Of a stretch of 64,000 nt of DNA, positions 26,555-35,940 are shown piece after piece. This DNA is from UBA6623 sp965238125 (lineage in GTDB: Bacteria; Acidobacteriota; Terriglobia; Bryobacterales; UBA6623). The stretch covers positions 5,828,001-5,892,000 of the forward strand of contig OZ250179.1 in NCBI GenBank assembly GCA_965238125.1, read 5' to 3'. Numbering within the stretch: position 1 is the stretch's first letter; the number at the start of each line of letters is the position of its first letter. Position numbers and translations under genes: made by a program. The notes under the pieces were generated by a model. That model was not told the origin of the DNA. It worked only from the letters and a program-made list of their open reading frames with translations, and did no database searches.

Positions 26555-27358
26555 ATGCGAAGGTATTTGAGTTTGGCTTTAGGGGTGTTGGTTTTGGGTG
26601 GCGCCGTGACGCTCCACGCCAAGATCGGCGTCGAGCAGCGCGCCCGCATCGTGCGGCAAATGACCGCCGAGTACGGCACCGCCAAGGTCATCATCCCGCG
26701 CTCTAAGAAAGCTCTGGGCATCTCGACCAAGGGGCGCTACGACCCCGACCAGTGGGGCGACGCATTGGACAAGTTCGGCCCGGCGGCCCGGTTGGGCGAC
26801 TTGGTGCAAATCACCAGTGTCGAGTTTAAGAAGGACCGCATCATCATGGTCATCAACCACGGCATCAAGGGCGGACGCAAGTGGTGGCATCGGGTGCAAA
26901 TGAGCGGCACCATGCGGCAAGGAACGACGCTCGGCGCGGGTCAAAGCGTCCACGCCCCGGGCGGAACGAAACTGGCGCTGGTCTTCGAGGGGGGGTTCCC
27001 GGAACTGGAACCCGACCAACTCAAGAAGATGATGGGGCCGATCATCGATTTCACGCAACGGTCCGCCACGGAGCTGTACATCGAAAAGCTGCCCGAAGAG
27101 TTCCAGGAAGCGATTACGGAAAAACGCGTCCTCGAAGGCATGGATCGCGACATGGTCCTGCTCGCCAGGGGGCGCCCCGACCGCAAGGTGCGTGACTTCC
27201 GAGACGGCATCGAAACCGAAGATTGGATTTACGGCATCCCCCCCGGCAACCTGACCTTCGTCACCTTCGAGGATGAGAAGGTGATCGCCGTACGCGACAC
27301 GTATGCCGCCCCCGGAGGAACCGTGGGAATCGCCCAACCACCCGAAGACAAGGAATAG
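26555..27358 (+). CDS. Secreted protein with BamE/SmpA-like C-terminal segment
   Basis: A 267-aa exported protein: signal peptide MRRYLSLALGVLVLGG ... LHA, then a basic domain (GTAKVIIPRSKKALG; VEFKKDRIIMVINHGIKGG). Near the C-terminus, VLEGMDRDMVLLARGRPDRK with EDWIYGIPPGNLTFVTFEDE and KVIAV resembles the BamE/OmlA fold (GMxxxxVxxxxGxP...W.Y). The start at 26555 is chosen because the open frame upstream overlaps the protease gene and lacks a signal. Possible role in envelope assembly; confidence in function is low. Confidence 0.75.
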   Translation: MRRYLSLALGVLVLGGAVTLHAKIGVEQRARIVRQMTAEYGTAKVIIPRSKKALGISTKGRYDPDQWGDALDKFGPAARLGDLVQITSVEFKKDRIIMVINHGIKGGRKWWHRVQMSGTMRQGTTLGAGQSVHAPGGTKLALVFEGGFPELEPDQLKKMMGPIIDFTQRSATELYIEKLPEEFQEAITEKRVLEGMDRDMVLLARGRPDRKVRDFRDGIETEDWIYGIPPGNLTFVTFEDEKVIAVRDTYAAPGGTVGIAQPPEDKE

Positions 27359-27479
27359 GACCGCGACCCACCAAACCGAGCCGCGACCGTAAGGAAGCGG
27401 TATCCGAGGCAGCACCCCTGCGGCCACCCAAAGCGGCGATCCTAAAACGACCTCCACGGGGTCCTGTCTCCGGCCGCCC

Positions 27480-28112
27480 CTACGACCCCAAGGGCAGGAA
27501 ATACTGCGTCCCCTGAACAGGCCGACTGAGCTCTTCCAATAATTCCTCGAGATCCTGTTCTCGATGAACAAAGTCGGACTTCGACGTGTCGACCACTAAG
27601 ACGTCGGCGGCTTTGTAGTGGGCAAAGAAGTGCTCGTAGGCACGCACCACTTCGTCGATGTATTCGTCGGCGATGTGGGCTTCGTCGGCGACGTTCTTTC
27701 GCTCGATCCGTTCCCGCAACACGCGCGTCGGCGCTTTGAGATAAACCACCAGATCCGGCGTCGGAAGCTGCTCTTTGAAGTGACGATAGTAACGGTCGTA
27801 GACGGCCGCTTCGTCGTCGTTGAGGTTGATATAGGCGAAGAGTTTATCTTTCTCGAAAAGATGGTCGGCCACGATGGGCGTGTGGGAATGCGGGATGTCG
27901 GCGTCGTGGATGCGCTGGTAACGCGACATCAAGAAGTACATCTGGGCCCGAAACGCCGAGCCGCCTTCCCCTCGGTAGAAGGGGCCCAAAAAGGGGTTAT
28001 CCTCCGCATCAAGCAACGGCCGAGCGTGAAGGCGTTCGGCCAGCGCGTGCGCCAGACTGGTTTTGCCCACGCGCAGCGGACCTTCGACGGCAATGTAACG
28101 GGCGGCGCTCAT
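27480..28112 (-). CDS. Deoxynucleoside kinase
   Basis: Phosphorylates deoxynucleosides for salvage. The 210-aa P-loop protein starts MSAARYIAVEGPLRVGKTSL (P-loop ~9-16). It has the NPFLGPFYRG block, the DHLFEKDKLFAYINL segment typical of dGK/dAK enzymes, YLKAPTRVLRERIERK (LID arginines) and DEYIDEVVRAYEHFF. The ATG at 28112 gives the family N-terminus; the longer open frame is not supported. It lies downstream of ruvB on the same strand. Confidence 0.9.
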   Translation of the reverse strand: MSAARYIAVEGPLRVGKTSLAHALAERLHARPLLDAEDNPFLGPFYRGEGGSAFRAQMYFLMSRYQRIHDADIPHSHTPIVADHLFEKDKLFAYINLNDDEAAVYDRYYRHFKEQLPTPDLVVYLKAPTRVLRERIERKNVADEAHIADEYIDEVVRAYEHFFAHYKAADVLVVDTSKSDFVHREQDLEELLEELSRPVQGTQYFLPLGS

Positions 28113-28274
28113 CTTGTTTTCAAATTCCCTTGTCTCGATCCATGAATCGCGGCGGGCCAGCCCGCATTTCTCACCGCCTGACGGGCAAAGCACACGATAG
28201 GCCCGCCATTACTTCGTTGCGCTTGCTCGCCGTGCTCACCGTACTGTTCGAGTACGCCTCTTTGCTTAAGAAAT

Positions 28275-28292
28275 GGGCGCCAAGCGGCGCCC
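28275..28292 (-). terminator. Hairpin downstream of ruvB
   Basis: GGGCGCC-AAGC-GGCGCCC forms a seven-bp G/C stem with a four-base loop, ~60 bp beyond the ruvB stop. No clear U-tract follows, so termination is plausible but not certain. Confidence 0.4.
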
Positions 28293-28350
28293 GCCTCGTC
28301 CTGACAGGCCTTTCATGCACTTTGCCTCGCCACGCGATGAGAAAAGCGGG

Positions 28351-29376
28351 CTAGAATCCCAAGCTCGCTTGCGGTCCTCGCGGCAACTTAATCTCGAAAT
28401 ACTCGAACGCGGACTGCGTGCCGACTCTTCCACGAGGCGTGCGGTCCAGAAAACCCAATTGCATTAAGTAGGGCTCATAGACCTCTTCAATCGTATTGGC
28501 GTCTTCTCCGATCGACGCCGCGATAGTGTTGAGGCCGACCGGGCCGCCGCCGTATTTTTCCAGAATCGTCCGCATCACCTTTTGGTCGATTTCATCGAGC
28601 CCGTAGGTGTCTACCTCGAGCAAATCGAGCGCGGTTTGCGCGATCTCGCGCTGAACCACGCCGTCGGCGCGAACCTGCGAGTAGTCGCGCACCCTGCGCA
28701 GCAAGCGGTTGGCCACGCGCGGCGTCCCGCGGCTGCGCTTGGCGATCTCTTCGGCCCCGCCTTCGTCGATTTCCACTTCCAACAGCCGCGCCGAACGGTA
28801 GACGATCCGGGTCAGCTCCGCCGTGTCATAGGGATTCAGCCGCAGCGTTAGGCCGAAGCGACTGCGCAGGGGTCCGCTGATCAGCCCGGTCCGGGTCGTC
28901 GCCCCGATCGCCGTAAACGGCGCCAGCGGAATCGAGTGCGTCCGAGCGCCCGGCCCCGACCCGACCATCAAATCCACGCGGTAGTCCTCGAGCGCCGAAT
29001 AGAGCATTTCCTCCACGTCGGCAAGCAGGCGGTGAACCTCATCGACAAAGAAAACCTGTCTCTCGTCGAGCGTCGTCAGCGCACCGGTCAGGTCAAGCTT
29101 CTTCTGCAACACCGGACCCGACGTGAAGTCGATCCGCACGCCCAGTTCGTTCGCGATGATGCCGGCCAGCGTCGTCTTGCCCAATCCCGGCGGACCGTAG
29201 AGCAAGACATGATCCATCGCCTCGCCGCGCCCCTTGGCCGCTTCGATCGCAATGCCCAGAACCTCTTTGAGCTTGGACTGGCCGATGAATTCCGTTAAGC
29301 CTTGCGGCCGCAGACTGAGGTCGAATTGCCGATCCTCTTCTTCGGCCGTTCCTGAAACGATGCGCGTCTCCGACAT
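28351..29376 (-). CDS. ruvB: Holliday junction branch-migration helicase RuvB
   Basis: Motor of the RuvABC recombination complex. The 341-aa AAA+ ATPase has Walker A GPPGLGKTTLA, Walker B with FVDEVHRL, sensor segment GATTRTGLISGPLRSRFG and the winged-helix C-terminus (GGGPVGLNTIAASIGED). The N-terminal LRPQGLTEFIGQ is typical. It begins 33 bp after ruvA on the same strand. ruvC is not in this window. Confidence 0.97.
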   Translation of the reverse strand: MSETRIVSGTAEEEDRQFDLSLRPQGLTEFIGQSKLKEVLGIAIEAAKGRGEAMDHVLLYGPPGLGKTTLAGIIANELGVRIDFTSGPVLQKKLDLTGALTTLDERQVFFVDEVHRLLADVEEMLYSALEDYRVDLMVGSGPGARTHSIPLAPFTAIGATTRTGLISGPLRSRFGLTLRLNPYDTAELTRIVYRSARLLEVEIDEGGAEEIAKRSRGTPRVANRLLRRVRDYSQVRADGVVQREIAQTALDLLEVDTYGLDEIDQKVMRTILEKYGGGPVGLNTIAASIGEDANTIEEVYEPYLMQLGFLDRTPRGRVGTQSAFEYFEIKLPRGPQASLGF

Positions 29377-29409
29377 CGAACACCTTACCCCGGCTCGGGC
29401 GCCGCGCGG

Positions 29410-30009
29410 CTACCGCGAGATCAACTCGAGAGAGCGGCGGAACAACGGCTCGAAGGCAACGTCGCCGCCTTCCCGCAACGCCTTGCCGACCGCCTTGCGC
29501 GCCGCCTCGCGCGAACACCCCAAATTGAGCAACGCCGAGACCACTTCCCCCTCGGCGGCGTCGCTCCCGTCTCCGCCGGCCGCCGCGGCGGCGTCCTCCG
29601 CTTCCAGCGCGCCGAGTTTTTCCCGTAACTCCAGGACAATGCGTTCGCCGGTCTTCTTGCCGACGCCGGGGATGCGCGTCAAGCGGCCGACATCACTGGT
29701 TCGAATCGCAGCGGCCAGCTCGTCCGCCGGCAATCCCGATAATATCGTAATCGCCAATCGCGGGCCGATCCCGCCGACTGTGATCAACTTCTCGAAGATG
29801 CCCTTCTCCCGGCGTGTACTAAAGCCGAAAAGGGACAACGCGTCTTCGCGGACGTGCGTATGGATTTCGAGGGATATATCCGCGCCCGCGTGACCCAACT
29901 GGGAATACGTGGATACGGGAATGATGACCGCGTACCCAACCCCGCCGACATTGATCGTGATCAGGTTCGGCTGTTTCTCATGCAGCTTGCCCCGCAAGTG
30001 GGCGATCAT
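29410..30009 (-). CDS. ruvA: Holliday junction DNA-binding protein RuvA
   Basis: Tetramer that binds the four-way junction and loads RuvB. A 199-aa protein starting MIAHLRGKLHEKQPNLITI (OB fold), followed by the tandem helix-hairpin-helix region (LITVGGIGPRLAI; LTRIPGVGKKTGERIVLEL). The C-terminal domain III (LLNLGCSREAARKAVGKAL) is the RuvB-contacting three-helix part. Divergent from rsmE. Confidence 0.95.
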   Translation of the reverse strand: MIAHLRGKLHEKQPNLITINVGGVGYAVIIPVSTYSQLGHAGADISLEIHTHVREDALSLFGFSTRREKGIFEKLITVGGIGPRLAITILSGLPADELAAAIRTSDVGRLTRIPGVGKKTGERIVLELREKLGALEAEDAAAAAGGDGSDAAEGEVVSALLNLGCSREAARKAVGKALREGGDVAFEPLFRRSLELISR

Positions 30010-30188
30010 TCGTCCATACTCGCCTTCACGATCGACCGGACCGCAACGTAAGGCAAATTATGGCAACCCTCCGGGGGGGTGTCAAGCAGACGGGAATCGC
30101 CGGGCTCGGGCGCTATGATAGGAGGTCTTTGGCCGCCCCTACCGCTGTCGAGAAGACGGAGGGAAGTGCTCCCAAGTCGTTCAACCGG

Positions 30189-30923
30189 ATGTCGCTTCGT
30201 CGAGTATTTGTGGACGCCGTTGCCGCCGGAAAGGCGGCCGTCGGCGGCGAACGTGCCCATCACCTGGCACGAGTGGCGAGGCTGCGACCCGATGAGCGCG
30301 TCGAAGTCAGCGATCACGAGAGACTCTACACCGCTCGCGTGGCGGCGATCAGCGGCAAGTCGGTGGAATTCGCGATCGAGGCCGAAATCGAGCCGCCTCA
30401 GCCGGGGCGGCCGATTTGCCTGCTGCTTGCCGTCATCAAGTTCGCTCGTTTCGAGTGGGCGATCGAAAAGACGACGGAGCTGGGCGTAACGTCGATAGTG
30501 CCGTTGCTCGCCGACAGAAGCGACCCCGGATTCGCGGCCGCCGCGGCAAAACGATCCGAGCGATGGCGTCGCATTGCCGACGAAGCCGCCCAACAGGCCC
30601 GCCGCATGGCGCCGCCGCGTATCGAGCCGGCGGCGGATCTCGATCAAGCCGTCGCAAGGGCCGAAGATTCGGACCGTTTCATCCTCGACCGCGACGGAAA
30701 GCCTTTACCGGAAGCCCTACGGGAAGCGGATCGATCTTTGACTCGCGAAGTCGTCTTATTAGTGGGCCCCGAGGGCGGTTGGAGTGATCGCGAACGAGAA
30801 GCCGCACTGCGGCACGGCTTCTCGACCGTCGGCCTAGGCTCCAACATCCTCCGGACCGAGACAGCGGCGGTCGCGGCGCTTGCCGTGGTGACCGCGACCG
30901 CCGCGCCGGACGGCCAACGCTAG
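30189..30923 (+). CDS. rsmE: 16S rRNA m3U1498 methyltransferase
   Basis: SPOUT-family enzyme that methylates U1498 of 16S rRNA. The 244-aa protein starts MSLRRVFVDA with a PUA-like N-terminal domain. The knot motifs are present: LVGPEGGWSDREREA and GLGSNILRTETAAVAAL. WAIEKTTELGVTSIVPL is also diagnostic. The upstream in-frame ATG at 30060 would give a spurious 43-residue extension. Confidence 0.93.
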   Translation: MSLRRVFVDAVAAGKAAVGGERAHHLARVARLRPDERVEVSDHERLYTARVAAISGKSVEFAIEAEIEPPQPGRPICLLLAVIKFARFEWAIEKTTELGVTSIVPLLADRSDPGFAAAAAKRSERWRRIADEAAQQARRMAPPRIEPAADLDQAVARAEDSDRFILDRDGKPLPEALREADRSLTREVVLLVGPEGGWSDREREAALRHGFSTVGLGSNILRTETAAVAALAVVTATAAPDGQR

Positions 30924-31020
30924 CGACCGGCTCTTCATGAGTTGGGGGGAGAGTTTAAGGGGCCGTTCGAGGTGCGCGGCGGAGTCCTGAAACGACTGTA
31001 CTGTTACGATAGAGACACTC

Positions 31021-31917
31021 ATGGAAGAAACGGACCGTACTGACCGTACCGGCGTGGATCGCGAGCCTATTGCGTCCTCCGTCATCGAGGAACCGGCGTC
31101 GGTTGCGGTCGAGACGGCGGTTGCGGCGACAGCCCCGGGCGACGGCGCCCCGCACATGACCCCGACGAGCCCGCGGCCGAAGAGCCCTGGATGGGGCTAC
31201 AAGGACCTTTTCTATGTGGTGGCTTTCGCGGTCCTGGCATTGGGTGTTTCAATCATCGCTTGCTTCGCCTTCTTCTTTGCGCTGGAGCACATTGTCGGCT
31301 TGAAGGTCGATTTCCAAGAGCCCGCGGGAAAAGCCGTGATGCTGATCACGATGCAAATGATGTGGTGGGCGCTGATCGTGGCCTTTGTCTACGTGCTGGC
31401 CACGGTCAAGCATCGTATGGACTTCGGCGAGTCGATGAGCTGGATTCCCTTGACCCGGCCGCTGCGCTCCGGGGCGCTCTATTGCGGCCTTGGGTTCCTG
31501 TTGGCGTGCTCCGTGGCGGTGATAGCCTCGCTCATTCCGATGCCGACCGAGCGCCCGCCGCTGGAAGAACTGCTCGGCGACCCGGCGGCGTTGCTGCTGC
31601 TGGCGGTCTTCGGGGTGACCGTCGTGCCGGCGGTGGAAGAGCTGCTCTTCCGCGGCTTTTTCTATGCGGCTCTCGACAGGATGCACGGCGCATCGGCCGC
31701 GATTCTCGCGACGAGCGTCGTCTTCTCGATGATCCACGGGCCGCAGTATGGTTGGCACTGGCAGAACCTGGTATTGCTGTTCTACGTGGGATCGGTGTTT
31801 GCGCTGATTCGGGCGCAAACAGGGTCGGTCGTGCCCGCCGCTTTCGTCCATGCCGGATACAACGGCACGTTGCTGATTGGCGTGCTGCTTGCCGGCGAAA
31901 CGATCGAGAAGGTGTAG
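31021..31917 (+). CDS. CPBP-family intramembrane protease (2 of 3)
   Basis: A 298-aa membrane protein with a ~55-residue hydrophilic N-terminus rich in Glu, Ala and Pro, then about seven helices. Motifs: EELLFRGFFYAALD (EExxxR), SMIHGPQYGW and FVHAGYNGT, the CPBP/Abi catalytic set. It is 104 bp after rsmE on the same strand. Substrate unknown. Its sequence is clearly different from the protease at 25563, so the two are not recent duplicates. Confidence 0.85.
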   Translation: MEETDRTDRTGVDREPIASSVIEEPASVAVETAVAATAPGDGAPHMTPTSPRPKSPGWGYKDLFYVVAFAVLALGVSIIACFAFFFALEHIVGLKVDFQEPAGKAVMLITMQMMWWALIVAFVYVLATVKHRMDFGESMSWIPLTRPLRSGALYCGLGFLLACSVAVIASLIPMPTERPPLEELLGDPAALLLLAVFGVTVVPAVEELLFRGFFYAALDRMHGASAAILATSVVFSMIHGPQYGWHWQNLVLLFYVGSVFALIRAQTGSVVPAAFVHAGYNGTLLIGVLLAGETIEKV

Positions 31918-31972
31918 CGGCCCGCGGCAAGAGTCTCGCGCGTCGGGCCCGCTCGCAAACCTCGGCGGTTGG

Positions 31973-33127
31973 TTACGCTTCAAACTCGCGGCAGAGTTCG
32001 ACCATGCGCTTGAGGTTGTCGGGCGGGGCCGGGGGCGCGACCGAGCAGGCCGAGGAGAGTATGAATCCCTCCATGGGCCGGGCGGCTTCGAGAATCGCGC
32101 CGACGTCGTCGCGGATCTTCCGGTCGTCGCCCCGCAGCAAGGTATTCACCGGGTCGACATTTCCCTTGATGAAGATGCGTCCTTGAAGCTGTTCGACGGC
32201 TTCGGTGATTTCGACGTCGCCGAGCGGCGGCGGGTCAAGGCACTCGATGCCGCTAACGCCGGTGCGGCAAATCAGGTCGAGGCGATCGCCGATCGCGCCG
32301 CAGGTGTGGGTGTAGATCGCCCTGCCGGCATCGCGCACCGCGCTCGCCAATCGGCTTTCAAACGGCAGGATGAATTCCTCGTACATGTCGGGGCTCAGGA
32401 AGGCGCTCCCGGCGAAGGGGCTGCTGATCTTGATGGCGGCCGCGCCGCGCCGGACCTGGGCGACCGCGAGGGCGACCGACCATTCGGTGGTCTTGTCGAG
32501 GATCGCGGCGCACTTTTCCGGGTCGTCGAGCAGCGCCATCAAGCCGTCTTCCATCCCTGTGATGTTGAGGAAATGGTCGAACGGCGCGCGGACTTCCCCG
32601 TGGACGGAGTATTCGTCGCCCACGCGTTCGATCACCCGGTCGAGAGTGGCGAAGACGTGATCCTCAAAGCCCTCGGGGTCGGAGATCGGCAGAGTCGCCT
32701 TGCTGGCCTGGAAAGCGAGAAAACTCTCGGGTGCCCAGCCGAGCAGGTCGTCGGGATCGAGTTCGTCGAAAGTCGGGCGCTCGAAGTGGTCGGCGGGCTT
32801 GTAGTAGGCGTCGTCATCGCGGGTGCACTCGATGCGCGAGCCGTCTTTCAGATAGAGCGTGGGGACTTCGGCGTCGTAGTCGCTGCGCTCGACGAGATCC
32901 ATGATGCCGTGGACACGGCCGGGCTTGTGGCACAGGATGCCGTCAAAGTCGTAGAGGGCGCGCATACGAATCTGGCAATCGGCCCACAGGTCGCTGTCGA
33001 TGAAGTAGTCGATTGGGTGGACGCCGGTGTTGATGATGGTGTGCCCGTTCGCAAGCTGGCACATGACCGGAATGCGCGGCGGACGCTGCCGGCTCATGGC
33101 GAGGTCGACGATTTGCTTGGAAGTCAT
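31973..33127 (-). CDS. Uroporphyrinogen decarboxylase-family methyltransferase
   Basis: A 384-aa TIM-barrel protein of the URO-D superfamily (start MTSKQIVDLAMSRQRPPRIP). Its GAAAIKISSPFAGSAFLSPD, YTHTCGAIGDRLDLI and GIECLDPPPLGDVEI blocks resemble the MtaA/MtbA/CmuA corrinoid-dependent methyltransferases more than heme-pathway HemE. The presence of a homocysteine-type methyltransferase in the same operon supports a one-carbon role. The expected Zn ligands include His and Cys of YTHTCG. No corrinoid-binding protein is encoded nearby. Confidence 0.8.
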   Translation of the reverse strand: MTSKQIVDLAMSRQRPPRIPVMCQLANGHTIINTGVHPIDYFIDSDLWADCQIRMRALYDFDGILCHKPGRVHGIMDLVERSDYDAEVPTLYLKDGSRIECTRDDDAYYKPADHFERPTFDELDPDDLLGWAPESFLAFQASKATLPISDPEGFEDHVFATLDRVIERVGDEYSVHGEVRAPFDHFLNITGMEDGLMALLDDPEKCAAILDKTTEWSVALAVAQVRRGAAAIKISSPFAGSAFLSPDMYEEFILPFESRLASAVRDAGRAIYTHTCGAIGDRLDLICRTGVSGIECLDPPPLGDVEITEAVEQLQGRIFIKGNVDPVNTLLRGDDRKIRDDVGAILEAARPMEGFILSSACSVAPPAPPDNLKRMVELCREFEA

Positions 33128-33159
33128 AGCGGGTGTGAAGTTGATCGTTCAGGTACGGG

Positions 33160-33489
33160 TCAGACCTCCAAGTAGACCACTCCATCTTCCACCGAAAAAA
33201 CGGCATCGGCTTGGCGGGCGGCGGATTCGAGCGCCTTTCTGAGAATATTCTTGACGTCGGGGCCGTCGTCGAGGCGGCGCATGACAGCTTCCCCGGTGAC
33301 GTTGCCGATAGTGATGACGATCTTCAGGCCGCGACGTTTGCAGGTGATCTTGCGACCGTCGGCGATTTCGACGTTGAGCGGCTTGATGTAGGCGTCGGCG
33401 TAGTTGACGCCGATGCCGGAGCCGTCGGGAGCCGATGGCGGGATGAGCGCCTCGGCGGCGGTGTTTTCTTGGGCAATATGGAGTTTCAT
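33160..33489 (-). CDS. Conserved hypothetical protein between two methyltransferases
   Basis: A 109-aa protein (MKLHIAQENTAAEALIPPS) with a predicted beta-rich middle (RGLKIVITIGNVTGEAVMRR) and helical C-terminus. I do not recognise a domain. It lies 40 bp after the homocysteine-type methyltransferase gene and 32 bp before the URO-D family gene, so it is very likely part of the same transcript and may serve the same methyl-transfer pathway. Confidence 0.7.
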   Translation of the reverse strand: MKLHIAQENTAAEALIPPSAPDGSGIGVNYADAYIKPLNVEIADGRKITCKRRGLKIVITIGNVTGEAVMRRLDDGPDVKNILRKALESAARQADAVFSVEDGVVYLEV

Positions 33490-33529
33490 AACGGTCGAAA
33501 CGGACAGGGCACTCGAGCCCTATTTTGCA

Positions 33530-34444
33530 CTATGAGGATTCTGCTTCCTTATGGCCGTCGATCATCGCGCGGAACAAGCGAATATGCTCGGGCGTGCTGC
33601 CGCAGCATCCGCCGACGATGTTCACGCCGGAGTCGAGCAGGTCCGGCAGCTCGGCGACCATTTCCTCGGGCGTTTGCTTGTAGATGACCTTCATTTTTTC
33701 GAGAACAGGCTGGCCGGCGTTGGGTTGCGCCATGGTCGGCAGATCGCTGACGCCCTGGTACCGCTTGACGGCACGGCCCGCCCAACCGACATCGATGCCG
33801 GTGCCGCAGTTGAGAGCCATGATGTCGACTCCGGCGTCGCGCATGAATGCCGCGCCTTTCTCGGGGTCTATCCCCATCATGGTACGAATCTCGGTGCCGT
33901 CGGTGGTCACGTCGTAGGCCATCGAACCGATGATACAGGGCGCGCCGGCATTCTTGGCGGCCTCGATGCCGATGCCCAATTCCTCGAGCGCGGTCTGGGT
34001 CTCGATGATGACGGCGTCGACGCCGGCGGAAACGAGCGCTTCGGCTTGTTCGGCGAAGGCCTCGCGGACTTGCTGCTCGGAGATGTCGCCGTAGGGTTCC
34101 ATCAGTCCGCCAAAAGGACCGATGTCGCCGATGACGAACCCTGGTTTCGACCCAAAGGCCTCCCGGGCGAGGTCCGCGCCGGCTCGGTTGATGGCGGCGA
34201 CGTCGTCGGCGTGATTGTGACGCTTGAGCATGATACGGCAGCCGCCGAAGGTGTTGGTGATTAGGCAATCGGACCCGGCCTCGACGTAGGCGCTCTGAAT
34301 GGCAAGCAGCCGCTCGGGGTGATCGACGTTCCAGGCCTCGCCGCAACCTCCCGGCTCGAGCCCGGCCAGTTGCAGCTGCGTCCCCATGGCGCCGTCGCCT
34401 AAGAGGATTCTCTGTTGAATGGCTTCGAGAAGAGTTTCGGCCAT
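33530..34444 (-). CDS. Homocysteine/betaine-type S-methyltransferase
   Basis: A 304-aa zinc methyltransferase like the N-terminal module of MetH and BHMT. LLGDGAMGTQLQLAG opens the barrel, DCLITNTFGGC follows, and the three zinc cysteines are in LNCGTG and GGCCGSTPEH. It transfers a methyl group from an unknown donor to a thiol, classically homocysteine. First gene of the three-gene unit 34444-31973. Confidence 0.87.
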   Translation of the reverse strand: MAETLLEAIQQRILLGDGAMGTQLQLAGLEPGGCGEAWNVDHPERLLAIQSAYVEAGSDCLITNTFGGCRIMLKRHNHADDVAAINRAGADLAREAFGSKPGFVIGDIGPFGGLMEPYGDISEQQVREAFAEQAEALVSAGVDAVIIETQTALEELGIGIEAAKNAGAPCIIGSMAYDVTTDGTEIRTMMGIDPEKGAAFMRDAGVDIMALNCGTGIDVGWAGRAVKRYQGVSDLPTMAQPNAGQPVLEKMKVIYKQTPEEMVAELPDLLDSGVNIVGGCCGSTPEHIRLFRAMIDGHKEAESS

Positions 34445-34574
34445 GAATCTTTCTCTCGGTCGTCGTCCCGGCCGGTCGGGACGGCCGTGACTTTCTTATG
34501 GTAGCGGGGCGAAGTCGGAGCGATTTGTACCCCTGGACCCCAGCTCGACGTGGCGTGAGCCTCCAGGCTTGCCG

Positions 34575-34593
34575 CGAACCGATCATCGGTTCG
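34575..34593 (-). terminator. Hairpin downstream of the ROCO gene
   Basis: CGAACCGA-TCA-TCGGTTCG forms an eight-bp stem ~70 bp beyond the ROCO stop codon. It may end that transcript. No strong U-tract is visible. Confidence 0.4.
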
Positions 34594-34661
34594 TGTCCCG
34601 GTTCGCGAGACCGCGCGGAGCGGCAGTCCCAGATACGCCCCGCTGCTCGGCGTCTTGCCGA

Positions 34662-35940
34662 TCAGTACTCGCTCTCAAACCGCAGGTGTACCCACAGAAA
34701 CTCCCCGCGCTTGTTCATCACCCGAACCAACTCGCCGAACCCCGGGTCTCGGTCCTTCAGCAGTGCGTGCAGCTCCCGCAGCGTCGCCCCTTTCCCGCGG
34801 ATGCCTTTGCCTTCCTCAAGCGACGTGGAATCGCCCCCGTCCAACCAATCCGCGACCTTTTCAGTCCCCTTCAACGACGCGTCGATCACCGACTTGCCGA
34901 AATCAAACTGCTCTTCGAACGCCTTGTAGGCGGCATCGTCCACCGCGAGCTTCAGGCCGGATGAGGCGACCGGCAGCACCAGCCCTAAAGTCCCGGCCAT
35001 CACTTTGAGAAAAGGCGCGGCTTGTTTGAACCATTTGCGCGTCAGCTTCAGCTCGTAGACACCCTTCTCGTCCCCCGGACCGTTGAGATGAGGCAAAGGC
35101 ACCCTCGAATGCTCGCACCACAGGGTCAGCTGGAACTCGGCGTTGGCCCATTTTTTTGGGTTGAAGTTGCTCCGCTCAATCGGCGTCAGGCTGAAAAGCC
35201 GCGGGCCTTCCTTGGCTTCATCGGTCAGCGCGGCCATCATGCCGTGATAGGCGATATCCACTTTGCTCAGCAGGGCTTGACCGGTGGCGTCCACGCGGTC
35301 GAATCGATCGCCGGTTTTGTCGTCGTGAGTCATCAGCAGTTGCCGGATTCCCGCCAAATCCCGCCTCACCTCCGCGTACTCCTCGAGCAGCGTCCACGCG
35401 GCGGCCGGGCGAGCGGCCGGCGCGTTGCGCAGCAACGAATCAATGGCTTGCCATTCGTTGCAAACCGGGCAAGGGTATTCCGGCCGCATCTTGCGTTTGC
35501 TGTCGATCAGTTTCCCCACTTCATACAAGCCGGCGCCGGGTTCGTCATTCCCGCAGGGATCAATGCACGGCACCATCACGTCGCAATGCAAACCTTCCCA
35601 GAAGCTCTCCACGAGATATCTGACCTCGCCCGTCAGCATCGCGAGGAACTGATCGGGATAAGCGGCGCGAACCGTAATCCGTAGATCTCCGCCGATGTGC
35701 TCTAGAAGCGCGCGACCGTTATAGTCGTCCGCCAAAATCAGGCCCCGCTGCCAGTGGACGCTCTTATCGTGGTCCGCTCGGCCGAGCGAGTACTTGTGCA
35801 GGCGAACGATCAATTGGTAGAACAAGCCCTCGGCCTCGGCCGGCCGGCCGCCGGCGGCGTCGACGATGCGGCAGATTTGCACCTGCTCGCTGTCGCCCGG
35901 CTCCACGTCGGCGGGCCACTCTCTTTCTAAATCCTCTTGA
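34662..35940 (-). pseudogene. ROCO GTPase gene, 3' part (COR and C-terminal region), separated by IS1380
   Basis: From 35940 the frame reads QEDLEREWPADVEPGDSEQV (including one target-site base set), then FYQLIVRLHKYSLGR, a COR-domain core, then YEVGKLIDSKRKMRPEYPCP, a conserved Cys-containing block of bacterial Roc-COR proteins. The C-terminal ~200 residues are helical and may be an effector or dimerisation region. The first ATG of the separated part is 35906. Removing the IS and one CTTGA copy joins this frame exactly to the 5' part ending at 37612. The fragment lacks LRR and GTPase domains. Confidence 0.85.

Noticed and set aside
33551..34586. Long overlapping frames on both strands at the homocysteine-type methyltransferase
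   Set aside because: Arg/His-rich composition without homology; shadows of the real gene.
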